64,000 bases of DNA from Stagonosporopsis chrysanthemi. Lineage: Eukaryota; Ascomycota; Dothideomycetes; Pleosporales; Didymellaceae. Below are positions 35,537 through 46,630 of this stretch, piece by piece. Each line of letters starts with the position of its first letter. Positions within the stretch are counted from its first letter, which is position 1. Below the pieces are notes generated by a model, which made no database searches, was not told the DNA's origin, and was given only the letters and a program-made list of their open reading frames with translations. The translations under genes were made by a program, and so were the position numbers. Where the stretch lies: NCBI GenBank assembly GCA_022560025.1, contig JAFISE010000007.1, positions 1 through 64,000 on the forward strand. The letters are read 5' to 3'.

Positions 35537-36175
35537 CTATCGATCTCTCCACACCAACCGCGCATTCGCGTCATCCGTAAGATCCACTGTATTCGCCTTG
35601 ACTAACTCCCTGTTCTCCATTCTCCCCGCGATCCGCATCGTCATCAAGGTCAATCCCACGCACAACATCACAGGGACTATCACCCGCATCAACACCCTTT
35701 CCCACGTGACCTTCCACCCTTTCAGTGTCATGTTTCCGCCCTCTTTCTGTCCCACTAGCTCTTCCTCCACGGATTCGTCCAGGATCATTTTGTAGCTTAT
35801 CTGGCGCAGCAGGTCATGCAACACGATCATGATTGTCAGACCAGCGATCACGCCGTTGCCCCACAGCACCGGCGTTTCCCAGGGTGAGCGGGCTCGCCGC
35901 CCTATCGCCTCGTACATGTCATCAAGGCATTGCACACCGATGTGGATGGTCCGCGGGAAAAGCAGCGTGGCTAGAGCTATGCCAATGATTTTGAGAAGCA
36001 GGAATGATAGCGTTGTTGTCGCACGCGTCAATGTCCGAACAAGGGCTCGAGGCAAAGAGGCAGAACGGGTCGCATCGTGAAGAGCTGGGTCCATGTTTGG
36101 GAGGACTAGCATGGTGGTGTATGTTGACGAACGGCGGGGTAGTGCGATGTCGTAGATGGTGAGTATCTTCTCCAT
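35537..36175 (-). CDS. Hypothetical three-helix membrane protein
   Basis: A single-exon frame of 212 residues that I do not recognise. It shows three hydrophobic stretches suited to membrane helices: about residues 55-75 (FLLLKIIGIALATLLF), about 108-125 (NGVIAGLTIMIVLHDLL) and about 163-182 (VLMRVIVPVMLCVGLTLM), with a basic, Ser/Thr-rich N-terminus and a charged loop between helices 2 and 3. It lies only 110 bases from the stop of the convergent TVP38-like gene. The coding look (balanced hydrophobic and charged pattern, no low complexity) supports a real gene; the localisation and role are unknown. The upstream DNA holds striking inverted repeats at 36324-36355. Confidence 0.6.
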   Translation of the reverse strand: MEKILTIYDIALPRRSSTYTTMLVLPNMDPALHDATRSASLPRALVRTLTRATTTLSFLLLKIIGIALATLLFPRTIHIGVQCLDDMYEAIGRRARSPWETPVLWGNGVIAGLTIMIVLHDLLRQISYKMILDESVEEELVGQKEGGNMTLKGWKVTWERVLMRVIVPVMLCVGLTLMTMRIAGRMENRELVKANTVDLTDDANARLVWRDR

Positions 36176-37215
36176 GTGCCGAATCTGGTGTGCTCAGAAC
36201 TCGCGACGTGCTTTCAAGTACAAGTTGATTGCGGAACGGCGTAAGGTGTGTTCTCGCCCTGCTTCTGCGAAAAATGTCGTTGCTCGAGAGATTCTGTGGG
36301 TCTTCTTTCCCGCGGAAGAACGCTCTCGGAAACCGAGAACGCGTACACGTGTACGACGACACGAGATGATTCCCAACTCTTCTTTCGCCGATGACGATGA
36401 CGGCCAGTTGGTAGTCACAAACCCCGGACTGCCTTGGGCGACTGTAGCCTCTGGAAGCAAGCCCGGCGTGGCTTTGCTCTGCTCTTGCAGAAGGGGCTGA
36501 CCCCTTTTGCCCTGCGTCTGTCTCAGTCGCTGTTGCACGAGCACATCCGCCAGGGTTACGAGGCGACAGGACAGACCTTAAATGTCTTGTGCCAAAGCGA
36601 CAGAGTCTGAGTACAGCGCGTTCTTCTCACGCAGTGTTACAATTGAGGCCTCGGTCCGAATTTCTGTTGACGCGCCAAGATCCCACTTTGTGCATTCGCA
36701 CGCGTCTGTCGCTGTTTTCTTCGGTGAGGGTCTTACGTCGGACTGGATGTTATAAGCAGGTAGCACGAAGGCGGCGCAATGTTTGCGACCGCAGTCGCTC
36801 TGAGGGCGCGGAGTCGTTTTCGTTTTCCTTTCGTACCCAGGCTTGCCGTGCTGCGCCTTCGGCATCCCACAGCGCCTCGCATTTGCGCTTTCGCGCAGTG
36901 CGGGGCACACACCCGCTAGATTACTGCGCCTCTTCGGTTTGATTGGCGAACCTACACATGTGTAGAGAAAGGGAGTAGGCCAACACGGACGAAGGAAATT
37001 GGAAAGCTTAACTAGGTAGGTGAAGAGTTGGAGGATTCTAGTAGTCCAATTGTGTGGCGTTGATCATGTGTGGCTATGTAAGGGTGCTGCCTGTAAATAC
37101 TGCAAGCAAGTTTTTGCGTTTTTATATCATCGATAATATGTTCTGACTTAGACTGCCTTCGTCAGGGATGTCCATGTCGTAGAGCTCCCGCTGTGTTGTA
37201 TGGTTTAACTTCTGC
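36176..37215. other. Intergenic with promoter-like inverted repeats
   Basis: About 1 kb between two minus-strand genes. The left part should be the promoter of the three-helix orphan, and the right end the 3' region of the MFS carrier. Apart from the inverted repeats at 36324-36355 I see nothing that I can name. Confidence 0.5.
36324..36355. promoter_or_regulatory. Two perfect inverted repeats (CGG-N3-CCG and an E-box palindrome)
   Basis: The first is a 15-base repeat at 36324-36338, TCTCGG AAA CCGAGA, holding an inverted CGG pair with three-base spacing, a form bound by some Zn2Cys6 regulators. The second, at 36342-36355, is the 14-base perfect palindrome CGTACACGTGTACG, centred on the E-box CACGTG bound by bHLH regulators. 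They lie about 150-180 bases upstream of the orphan ATG at 36175. Binding is inferred from shape only. Confidence 0.4.
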
Positions 37216-38985
37216 TTAGGTGGAATACCTAAACCATGGCACGTTGTCTGCAAGGTCGCGCTCCAACAACTTCTGTTCTTCAGTCAACTCCCGCGCGCCC
37301 CTCTCTTGCATAGTCTTGTCCCTCCGTGCGTTCTCCAGACGGCACCAAGTCGACATGAAGAAGGTAAGGCAGAAAGCCACGCTGTGAACATCAGCAAATG
37401 CTAGGGTGAGACGGTAGTAGTCTTACGCGATAATGGCAATCAACAGACAATGGCCCTTGATGTATCGAGGCCCGTCACGGCTGATGTAAACGTAGGACGC
37501 GATGATACCCCCGCAGTTGCCACCCATGACCTATGATCCAGTCAGCATATGGTCAAATGCAGTTCAAGGGCAGAATTGAACCCACCTGCATAGCAATGCC
37601 TGTTCCCCTTTTCAGGCTGCCTCCAATATTTGCGCTGTTCCAAGCCATACCAAGCGGAATCTGCGGGTATATGCCAATCGCAGCAAGGACTGTGCCAGCG
37701 TACTGTACGTTGGGCTTTGCCGTAGCAGCAAGCATAGAGAATCCCGCGATCGCGATGAGCTGGAAACCAAGCATAAAGATGCCTCGCTTGCGAACGCGAT
37801 CGGCATACCAGCTGGCTGCGATGGTGAAGAAGCAGGCGCACACGTAGGGAGGAACAGACATCAGTTGAGCATCGTTAGCCGAGTAACCCATGTTCCTGCT
37901 CAGGGTTAGTAAGGAACAAGTATAAAGAGTAAGAACGTACTTGATGATAGTGGGGAGGAAAAGAGCAAAGCTGTAGATTGGGCAGAAGCCTGCCATGCAA
38001 ATGAACATGAAGATGTAGATCTTCCAGTCGCCAATCGCTTGCCAGACGTATTTCATATCGAAGTCGTTGGACAGATGGCCATGGTCTTCTTGAAGACGGC
38101 GTTCGACCTCATCACGCTCTTTAGGTGACAGAAATGTTGCGCTGTATGCGTCAGACGTTGGGCCACCAAACAGGCTTAGTTGGAGGAGTACTCACGTCGC
38201 AGGATAGTCGTAAATGCACCAGTACGCTATCACACTGACTAGAATGCTCAGAAGTCCTTCCAATATGACTATCGCGGTCAGTAAGCATTACGCCGAAAAA
38301 GGTCAGGAGCATACAAATCCAAGACCAGGCAGATTTGCCTCCAACACCAGACATTTCGGCAATGCCGCGGGCTAGAATGCCACCAAAGGCCCCAGCCAGC
38401 GTCGCAGCAGAGAAGAACAGCGCCATGCGGAAGCCACATTCGTGTCTCTGATACCAATTCGTCAGGTAGTAGTTGACCCCCGGGAACAAACCCCCCTCGA
38501 ATACGCCAAGGAAGACGCGAGTAGCCATCAGCCCTGAGTAGTTTGAGACGAAGCCTTGTGCGATCATCGCTGCGGACCAGAGAAGCATGATAAAGGACAA
38601 CCAGATCGAAGGTCTAGTCAGCTTCATCATGATGTTGCTCGGGATTTCAGCCGCAATATAGAATGGGAAGAGGACGGCAAGACAGTCGTTATATTGTAGG
38701 CCATGGAGCTTCAGATCCTGCTCGAGGTGATCGAGGCGTGCGTTGCCTATGTTAGTTCGATCAAGAAAGCACCTGTTACTGAAGTTAAGCTAGCGCAGTG
38801 TGGTGGGAGTTTGCAGGTACTGACAGCAGGTAGATGAGCGACATAAAAGGGACGATGTGCCAATCGAGCTTCCGCAACAGCTTTTTGGTGGCCGCCGGAT
38901 CCCAGCTCTGGCTCTCCACCTCGCTGGTACAACGATCAGGGGTTGAGGACACCCCGACCTTTCCGGTTGTCTTTTCTTCCAACAT
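37216..38985 (-). CDS. MFS carrier of the anion:cation symporter family (allantoate/nicotinate permease-like)
   Basis: Twelve-helix plasma-membrane carrier for a small organic anion or vitamin; the substrate is not readable. Exons are 38825-38985, 38315-38772, 38196-38268, 37941-38141, 37586-37895, 37427-37530 and 37216-37381 (six introns of 45-55 bases); the product is 490 residues. The first intron uses the donor GTCAGT, which restores the family motif YLLCFLDRTNIGNAR; using the nearby GTACCT gives a stop. Other family features are RVFLGVFEGGLFPGVNYYLTNWY, SWIFILEGLLSIL after helix 6, a central charged loop FLSPKERDEVERRLQED, and GYSANDAQLMSVPPY at the start of the second half. The C-terminal tail is charged (RELTEEQKLLERDLADN). 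The gene stands alone, without catabolic neighbours that would show its substrate. Confidence 0.92.
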
Positions 38986-40063
38986 GACTGTGTTATAATA
39001 TGGGAAGCCTGAGGTCACGGAAGGTAAGTGCCCCTTCCTTAAGTATAGATTTCACGAGGTGAGACCCTTGCACACGTTTGAGGCTACGTGTGACCTAGAT
39101 CTCTCAGATCTGAGCAGCCGCCATGCAGCTTACATGACCGTTTCTCTAGAGACACGAAACTAATGGTGTAGATCTGCAGGCATCGTTGTACCTTTGGCCT
39201 CATTGAGGGTAGCACTGTAAGGCGGCCGAATTGTGCGACCGTAAGCACTCACTCAATGGCGGGGAAAGGTCCACCGCTCGGTCGATTTACCATGAATAAC
39301 GCACATGCCGGCCATGCGCTTTCAAGACATGGGAAGAAGAGTTCTTATCTGACTGCATCGGGGGATTGGCGTTGCTTGAGTGGTCAAGCAATTTACTGGA
39401 TCTGTAGGGCGGCTGACATGCAGCTGCATCAATGCACGCTTCAGACCCAGCTCTTTCTTGCGCTGTTCGCCGTTCGTCTACCTGCAAGAATTGTAAGTCG
39501 GCAATCCACGGTTTCCCGCAGCGTGCCTACCGTGGGCATGGTGTTGGTGACGCGAACTGCGGACGCTTGTCCATGTCTTGCGAAGCGCAGTATGCAAGAG
39601 TCAGAAGCACTCACTCCCTTGGTCAATGAGCTGAGTCCGTCATGGGGCGCTATTGATTCACAATCTGCAAGGTGCGTGGTCGAGACTGTAGTAGCTGCGA
39701 AAGAGGCAGGAGGCACTAGTAACAAGACAAAGCAGGTTAGCACATGATGAGGTACACGGCCTCTGCGTCAATGTATCTTTCTGCACTTCATGTCTTCTTC
39801 ATACAACGATGATTGTGAAGCTAAAATTTTATCTTGTCAGTATTAATTGTTTCTCGTCGGTGGGGAAGAATGGATTGACGCGCTGTCACGTGCACGCATC
39901 TTTAAAACCGGGTCATTTACGGCTTTGGCAAATCGCAAGGCAGCAGTCCTGGCTTGCCGTTGACACCATCAAAGTAGCGCTGTGTTCAATCAGTAGCTTC
40001 ACACTATGGAGCGCAACTACCGTCCTGTCGGCTATTTAGGCTGGACACCCCAATGTGCCCTCG
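38986..40063. other. Divergent intergenic region
   Basis: About 1.1 kb between the MFS carrier (-) and the RING-YEATS gene (+). An open frame of about 160 codons at 39256-39747 overlaps frames on the other strand and shows no domain, so I do not call it. Both promoters should lie here. Confidence 0.5.
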
Positions 40064-41097
40064 ATGGTTTCTTTCCCCCCCTCGCCTCGGCCCATCATGC
40101 CCGACGCGTGCGCTTCCTCTGAAAGTGTCGCCCATGACGACCTATGCCCAGTAACATGCTCCAGCTCCTTCCGAATGTTTTCGAGCTTATGGTATTCAGA
40201 TATGTCAGCTCTTGCTGTTCACGCCGGTGAGGACTCGCTGTAACCATTTGCTCTGCGCATCGTGTATGGCACAATGGGCTGATGCTTCGACCACGAACGA
40301 AATTGTGCACTCCAGTTGGGATGTCGAGCTCGAAGATTTCGATCCAAACTACGACCCTACATACGACCTCGAGGCGAATTGCCCTATGTGCCGCACGCAC
40401 ACTACCGCTTCGCCTGACAATGCGCTTGCAGACCAGCTTCAGCGCAAATATCCTCTGACCTACGCGGAGCGAAGGGTCGAGGAGGAGGTTGAAAGAGGCA
40501 GCAGAGTGGGCCAGAATGGTGTCGAGGGCGTGATGATATTGATCGGAAACAAGCACAGCCTGGTCAGAGGGAGTGAAGACGCCAACGAGCACGATTGGAC
40601 ATTCTTCGTAAGGACTTCGAGACCAGAGCTTGTGGAGGAAGTGCGCATAGAGCTGGTGGGCTTTCTCTGATACTGCAGAGAAACCAGTTAACCTTGGACA
40701 GCATCCTACCTTCCGACCTCCTCGCGTTGTCCTACGCCGTCCACCGTATCAAGTTCACCGCTTAGGCTGGGGCTACTTCACACTCGAGGCTGAGATCATA
40801 CTCAAAGCGCCATACACCTGGGTCCCTAGTGCCTCTGAAACGAGGCAGCGAGGCCTTGGGCTTACCTGGACACTTGATTTCACTGGCGATGGCCGGCAAG
40901 GCAGGGTGAAAGCGAAAGTGAAAAGGCTCGGAGAAGATAATGGACGGAGACTGCGCACAAGACTAGTACCGACCGCTGCTCCTCAAGACGATGATGATGA
41001 AGAAGAGGATGAAGACTACGATAGCGAGGACAGTGAGGATGCGTCAGAAGACGATGAAGAGGACATTAGCGAATTCGTGGAGACACCGAGACGATAG
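40064..41097 (+). CDS. RING finger and YEATS-like domain protein with acidic tail
   Basis: Exons are 40064-40150, 40200-40655 and 40702-41097 (introns 49 and 46 bases); the product is 312 residues. Splicing at 40151/40199 creates CPIC and completes a C3HC4 RING: Cys28, Cys31, Cys43, His45, Cys48, Cys51, Cys90 and Cys93, with an unusual 38-residue acidic insertion between the sixth and seventh ligands. RINGs of this type are usually ubiquitin E3 ligases. Residues about 137-235 look like a YEATS domain, a reader of acylated lysine in histones: HDWTFFVR, VEEVRIELHPTF, RPPYQV, LGWGYFTLEAEI. The LHPTF and GWGYF motifs correspond to the acyl-lysine pocket segments. The C-terminus (about 278-305) is almost all Asp, Glu and Ser. 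A chromatin-linked E3 ligase is a reasonable inference, not shown. An alternative start is ATG 40097. The second intron joins IEL to HPTF and is essential to the YEATS match. Confidence 0.85.
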
Positions 41098-41815
41098 TGA
41101 AGCATCGTACGAATATCGCGTTTCCGACATATTGGGCCCCGCATCCCTGCTATGGGACGGCCATAGTCTGAGTCGAGCCAAGCAGTTTGACATGATAGGA
41201 ACACTTTCGACGGGCAACAACGAGCCAGGTATATAATCGGGCGCCTCGTTCTTCTTTTCTACAGACGACTATCGGATTTTGCAAGGCCTGCGTAATAAGC
41301 AACGAAGCAAACACTTGTCACGATCATGGATCGTGCACGAAGTTCTGCTTACCCGTCGAGTATGTGCGTGTGCCGAAGCGTGTGTGGAGTTGTCGGCCCA
41401 TCATGTGTCCAAATACGGGCACCACAAACGAGCCGTTTCTATTCGCGACAGTACAACAGCCACTATGGATTAATTGCTGAACGTAGACAAGGAATGTTCT
41501 AATCTCGCGCCACCTTCGCGACATCATTAACAGCACCCATAGTCATTAGACGTTGCTCATTAGATGTTGCGCGTCGCAGATTACTACATTAGTGTGGTCT
41601 ATCAGAAAGTCCATTCGCATAGTGTTTAGCCAGGTAAGTGTACCATAATCTTCACCTTCTCAGAAAACAGGTCAGCAGCTATGCAAGGTCGTTGCGGAAG
41701 GTATGTCCAGTTCGAAGAGCAGTCATAGTCTTAAACCACGATGCAGTCTGTTTAGCAGCAAACGTTCAGCTATGAGTGCCATGCTGATATCATCTATCGC
41801 AACGGGTCAATTTTC
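41098..41815. other. Intergenic, no gene seen
   Basis: This stretch should hold the 3' region of the RING-YEATS gene. Only short unsupported frames occur. Confidence 0.5.
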
Positions 41816-42978
41816 TCATCGTATCCAAGTGCTCATTTCAAGCCTTACAGAACTCTCTAGGGATAGCATGGCTCTATTTACGCCAATAGAGAACTGCCGC
41901 AGCAGTGTCCGCCGCAAAACAATACGAAAAAATCGGAACTCTGGAGGGATCTTGAAGCCATAGCTAAACCAAATCCATGTCAGGAGTCCAAATACAGATC
42001 CGAACACCCGTAAAGGAGTTTTGAACGCCTTGCCGAGCGTCCTGTGATGTATGTCATTCGAGTCCGATGAATAGGGGGATTAACGCTGCAATAGTAATAG
42101 CTGACATGAAGGATGTGCCTCCAAGGCTTTCATCCCTGGCCGTTTCTGAATCCTCTCTGACTAAGATCGCAAGCCGACGAAAGCGTGCGTCGTCCTTGAT
42201 CAGGTTGTTTGGGCGGGTTGGCTTCGTTCCAACCAAGATGAAGCTCTTCTCTCGAAAAGCAGAGCCTCGGAATGCCAACATATTGCCATGGAACGACCTC
42301 GACGATCCTTCATTACTTGGAAGGCAAAGGGTACATCCACCATCGTTTGTCAGCTCGATAATAAAACGAAAAGATGCATGGCGCGGTGGCAGGCCTCGAA
42401 GTCTGCTGTTATCATCCATGTCGTACGTTCAGATTGAACTGTGTTTTGAGTTCGTTGCCAGCAAATAGATGGGCTGACAGAGAAGAGAGTAGCTCGATAC
42501 CAAATTTCGTGCCTCGACTTACCCTCTAGTCCGGTAGAAGAAGCTTGGTGAGCTTAGTAGCTGTTCTTAACTGGAGTACTGGTGGTCGTTGTTTGATAGC
42601 AATTCCTTGAGGATATGTATACGCTCCGTGTATTTTTGTTTCAAGCCAATCGTGATTGGCAATTTCGCTGCGAGTAAATACATCGTCTTGATCAGGGTCT
42701 CCTCTGCAAATTCTGCTCGTTGCCGCGAAACCATAGCTATCTATCTGTACAATTTCATTGTTGGCTAATCGCTTCAACGCAGTGTCGGCGTTACTCAAGT
42801 ATTTAGTAGAAGCCCAAGGTTGATTCTTGAACGTGCTAAGCAGTTCTGTACGCTTCGGCGTTGTTTGCAGCAGGTGCAGTGCGTCTCTTTTGCTAGCCAG
42901 ACGTGACACTTCCTGTACCTTCTCATAAATACTAACAGGCGTATGAGGTTCGATTCCACCTTTAGCGATGAAAGCAAA
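41816..42978 (-). pseudogene. Decayed gene for an unrecognised membrane-anchored protein
   Basis: Three open fragments on the minus strand make one broken protein. Fragment A (42978 to 42526) ends at a TAG, three bases before a perfect GTAAGT donor. A 49-base intron (42522-42474, ending TCTGTCAG) joins it in the same frame to fragment B, which has a TGA at 42429-42431 and then runs open to 42054. Fragment B ends in a helix-like stretch (MSAITIAALIPLFIG) and fragment C, one frame over, begins with another (VFGSVFGLLTWIWFSYGF), so a frameshift near 42060 separates two neighbouring membrane helices. TAG and TGA both fit C-to-T change of CAG and CGA. The 5' end is unclear: no in-frame ATG, and a TGA at 42979-42981. 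I do not recognise the family. The preserved intron phase and composition make decay of a real gene likely. Confidence 0.6.
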
Positions 42979-44034
42979 TCAGAGGTGTTTGTGCTCAGAA
43001 ATACCCTTTTACCGAACTGAGCTTAGACCCTCAGGGTGGGCTGGCCACGATACTTGACGTTGACTGTTGGAAACTACGGCGGCAATAGGTTGAGAACACA
43101 GCGCATGCATCGAATCGTATACCATGCAGAAAATCTGAGCGAGGCTGTCCATGTAAACCAGGATGATGGATTCTACAGCCCAGCTATCTTGCCAAAATCC
43201 AATGTCGCCCTCTGCCTACGCATTTTACAATGCGAATCGTTCGAAGTTCTCAACAGTATCGTTGCTCCTGGCATGCAGCTCACGATCTATTTTGAGTGTT
43301 GGAACTGTAATACGTACGGCCCTGGTACCTGGTTATAGCAGGCTAAGACGTGGCCGATCAAGCTTACCTAGCCGTGAGCTTATCTGGCACGCACTCTGTC
43401 CTACGCTCACGAAACTCGACCAAACTACTAATGCCAACTGACAGACTTTGACGCCCATGGAGGCCTTGAGCAACGTTGTACGGTATCTGTTCGGCTTGAC
43501 CACAACCTCAATTAGAGACCTCCGCCACAGTCAGCATTGCGATGGCCTGTTGCTTTAGGGCTGATCGAGCGTGTGTTATCAGCCACTAACGTGTAACGTG
43601 AAAAGCTCAAAATAAGCTCTGACATGCAAGACGCTGTACCTACGGCCTGTGTACAGCATGCCTTGCATTAGCTCGACTGGCCATCCACTCACATCTTTGA
43701 GGCACCCAGAATACATTTCAACGCCCGCTGCGGTTACGGTACATGCTGACTTCAGCAGTCGCAGGCCCAGGCAATATGCAGCACTGTTCTTACGTTCTTC
43801 ACACACTCAAATTCTGAGTGCGCCGCTCCATGAGTCAAAGTTTAGGAAGCTCATGTTGTACTCATATATCCATCTTACAGATTAAGACAATCAGAGAGAC
43901 ATCGAATCCACCGACAACCTGCGCTGTTCAACAAGCACCAGATCCGCCTCCAGAAGTCGTCTACCCAAAACGTATTCCATGTCGAAGGGCAATTTCTCAC
44001 TTCCGCTACTTTTTATGTCCTCATAAATGTCGAT
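42979..44034. other. Intergenic, no gene seen
   Basis: About 1 kb between the decayed gene and the LtrA-family gene. Short overlapping frames on both strands show no domain. The right part should be the promoter of the LtrA gene. Confidence 0.5.
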
Positions 44035-46630
44035 ATGGACCTAGACCGTTACTTTGGCGTTGGGAGGCGCCGAAATTCTCGGGACACATCGAGAACAGAG
44101 GATGAGCACATCCAGTCTTATCTTCCGCTGCTTGCATCTCCCATCAACGAAGATGCAAGAGAGGCACTATCAAGTTATGCATCGGACTTGGAGAAAACAA
44201 CCACAGCTACAAGCGGAGGAGAGGGCTCAGTGACGAATATACTTGCAGGCAACGGGCGTACGAGCAGTGGTAACATTGTCATATACAAGCCGCACCATGA
44301 AGCCAGCAGTATCGAGCTCTTTTATGATCTCTTTTTTGTTGCAAATCTCGGTATGAGGATAGCTGAAGCTTCGCTGGCCTATCACTAATCAGATCCAGCA
44401 TATTTCACATCCATGCACCAGCACGTTGATGCCCCATGTAAGTCTTACAGGAAATTGCGCAACGGTATAGCTGACTCGAAAATAGCTCTTCTAAATTATC
44501 TGAAGCTCTTCACGCTCTTGTGGTTCACTTGGCTCAGCACCACCTTGTTTGACGTACGATTCGGCATCGACTGTGTCTGGAATCGGCTGCACAAGGCGGT
44601 TCAGTTCGGTGTCTTCACTGGTTTCGTGTTCGCTGGGCCTGTCTTTGACAACTACAGCAAAGACTATGATAGCGAGTCTTTCCGACATTTTGCGATCGTA
44701 CTCATCGTCTCCCGTGCCAGTATTTCAGTTCAGTACGCAGTTGTAATGTGGCAAGGGCGAATATTCAGGCAAACACTGCTGCCGCTCGGCTTGAGTACTT
44801 CAATTCATGTAACTGCTGCAGTCGCGTATGCTATCATACTAATGGTGTACCGTGATCGAGCTGGTCAAGAAGAGCAGGTGATCTGGTACGCCCGACCGTG
44901 TTAATTCTGTCGTAGCTTCCCACTAACGAAGTTGATAGGGTCGCTATTGCTATCGTTGAAGGTTTAGCTATTCTCTTCACTGCCATGATATGGCGTATTG
45001 TCAGTTTCAAGTACACGCATATTGTCGAACGTCTCCAACTACTGACACTCATCATCATTGGTGAGGGGATCATTGGTATGATCAAGAGTGTAGCATGCAT
45101 CACCAAAGGTCAGGTCAAGAACAATTCAACCGAGCTTGGCTCGGTAGTCGGAGCGGTTGTGCTTTTGGTAGGTCGTTCTGATATTCCAACCAAAGCCGGT
45201 CGCTGACCTCGCATAGTACCTCATATACATGCTTTACTTTGATCAGTTCTCTGAGGACCGCTTTGGCACTTTGCGTCAATCGATTTGGTCGCTTCTTCAC
45301 TACCCACTCCACATGGCTATCGTCATCTGTGTTGAAGGGAACACGTCTCTAATTGTTTGGAATTCCGCGGTCCAAGCCCTAAGATTCATATGGACTCTAG
45401 AGTGCGAAAACTATTCCGACCCAGCAGACAACTTCAACAACGTTTCAGAATATACAAAGTACCTCAGCAACAGCATGATTGCTATCAACAATCGCTTCCG
45501 CAGCAAGAGATGGGAAGAAGCTTACGATTGGAAAGTCAACTTGACAGCGATCCAGAACTACAGCGACACTTACGGATTCCAAAGTAAAGAGTTCAACAAC
45601 AAAACAGGCGAGCTGATCCGGACACTCTTCAATAAAGCTCAGGTCTTCGTCTTCGAAGCACATGCCGACACGCTCGCAAAACTCAACGCTGTTACGCCTG
45701 TTAATCAAGCCACCACAAAGACCACCCATCAGGCTGCCGCAGACCAGCTTGACGCCATCTACAATGTATTCAATGTCACTGTCATGTCTTTCTACATCGG
45801 CGCTGGCACCATGGTCCTGATCCTCGCTATTCTCTATTGGTTCAACAAAAGGCACAAGACGAAATACGAGTTCGGGGAGATCATCAACCGTATGGTCGTC
45901 GGATTCGCGCTCATCATTGTCGGCGTTGCTACTGTCATCGGGGACAAATCAACGCAAGGCTTCAAATTCAAGGCCAGCCACTGGATTATCGCCATTGTCG
46001 TGCTGTGTTTCGTCGTCGGTAAGTCTGCTCGCTCGTATTCCCCAGACTGCCCCTCCCAAGCCCAAAACATGCTGATACAGGGCAGTTCTCCTCTTAGATA
46101 ACCTTCTCCTCGCTCTCTCGCGCAAGACGTCCCGCCGCAACGCCCGTCGCAGTGCCTCCCGGGGCCGATCAACAGCACTCGACCAAGACACCAGCACACA
46201 TAACCTCATCCCCCGTCACCCATATAGCACTCCCAATTCACGCTCGCCGTCGCGCTCTGCTCCGCTAAGCAGAGTAACCAGTGCTACGAACATGTCTCTT
46301 TCATGCACACAGACGCGTGTCTCAGCTCCCGCTCACGCTGAGTCGGGGTCTCGGGGTCGTCGTGGCCGCTCGAAGATGGGGAAACCAGGACATAGCATTG
46401 TTGACTTTGCGGCTTCACATGCGTGTGTGGTTGCGGAGGATCAGATTGGGCTCGCCGTGTCGCCTCCGGTGCTACAGCATGATCAGGGTCGAGGTTGGAA
46501 TAGCAAGGGAAGAGGCGATGACAAAAGAAAAGGGAAGATGAGAAGGGTGTTTGAGAATGGGGAATGGAGCGATGATTCCACAAGTGACAGGGAGGATGTG
46601 CAGAGGTTGGGAAGGTCGCGAACGAGTTGA
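44035..46630 (+). CDS. LtrA-family (low temperature requirement A) multi-pass membrane protein
   Basis: Exons are 44035-44350, 44399-44437, 44486-44885, 44939-45167, 45217-46018 and 46086-46630 (five introns of 48-67 bases, one exon of only 39 bases); the product is 776 residues. A polar N-terminus (about 85 residues) precedes the family start SSIELFYDLFFVANL. Many hydrophobic helices follow (LFTLLWFTWLSTTLFD, FGVFTGFVFAG, LTLIIIGEGIIGMI). The IELFYDLFFV and IIIGEGII segments match the bacterial LtrA family, whose molecular role is unclear; the name comes from a Listeria mutant that fails in the cold. A polar stretch of about 150 residues (from about 375, with several Asn glycosylation-type sites) splits the helices. 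The last 180 residues are basic and Ser/Arg-rich, probably cytosolic and phosphorylated. The function in fungi is unknown. Confidence 0.88.

Noticed and set aside
39256..39747. Open frame of 163 codons, and a minus-strand frame with a signal-peptide-like start
   Set aside because: The minus frame starts at GTG rather than ATG, and neither shows a family match. The Cys residues in a third frame do not fit a Zn2Cys6 pattern.
42944..42960. tRNA B-box-like sequence GGTTCGATTCC
   Set aside because: The flanking bases do not pair as a T stem, there is no A-box at the proper distance, and the stretch reads as part of the decayed gene on the other strand.
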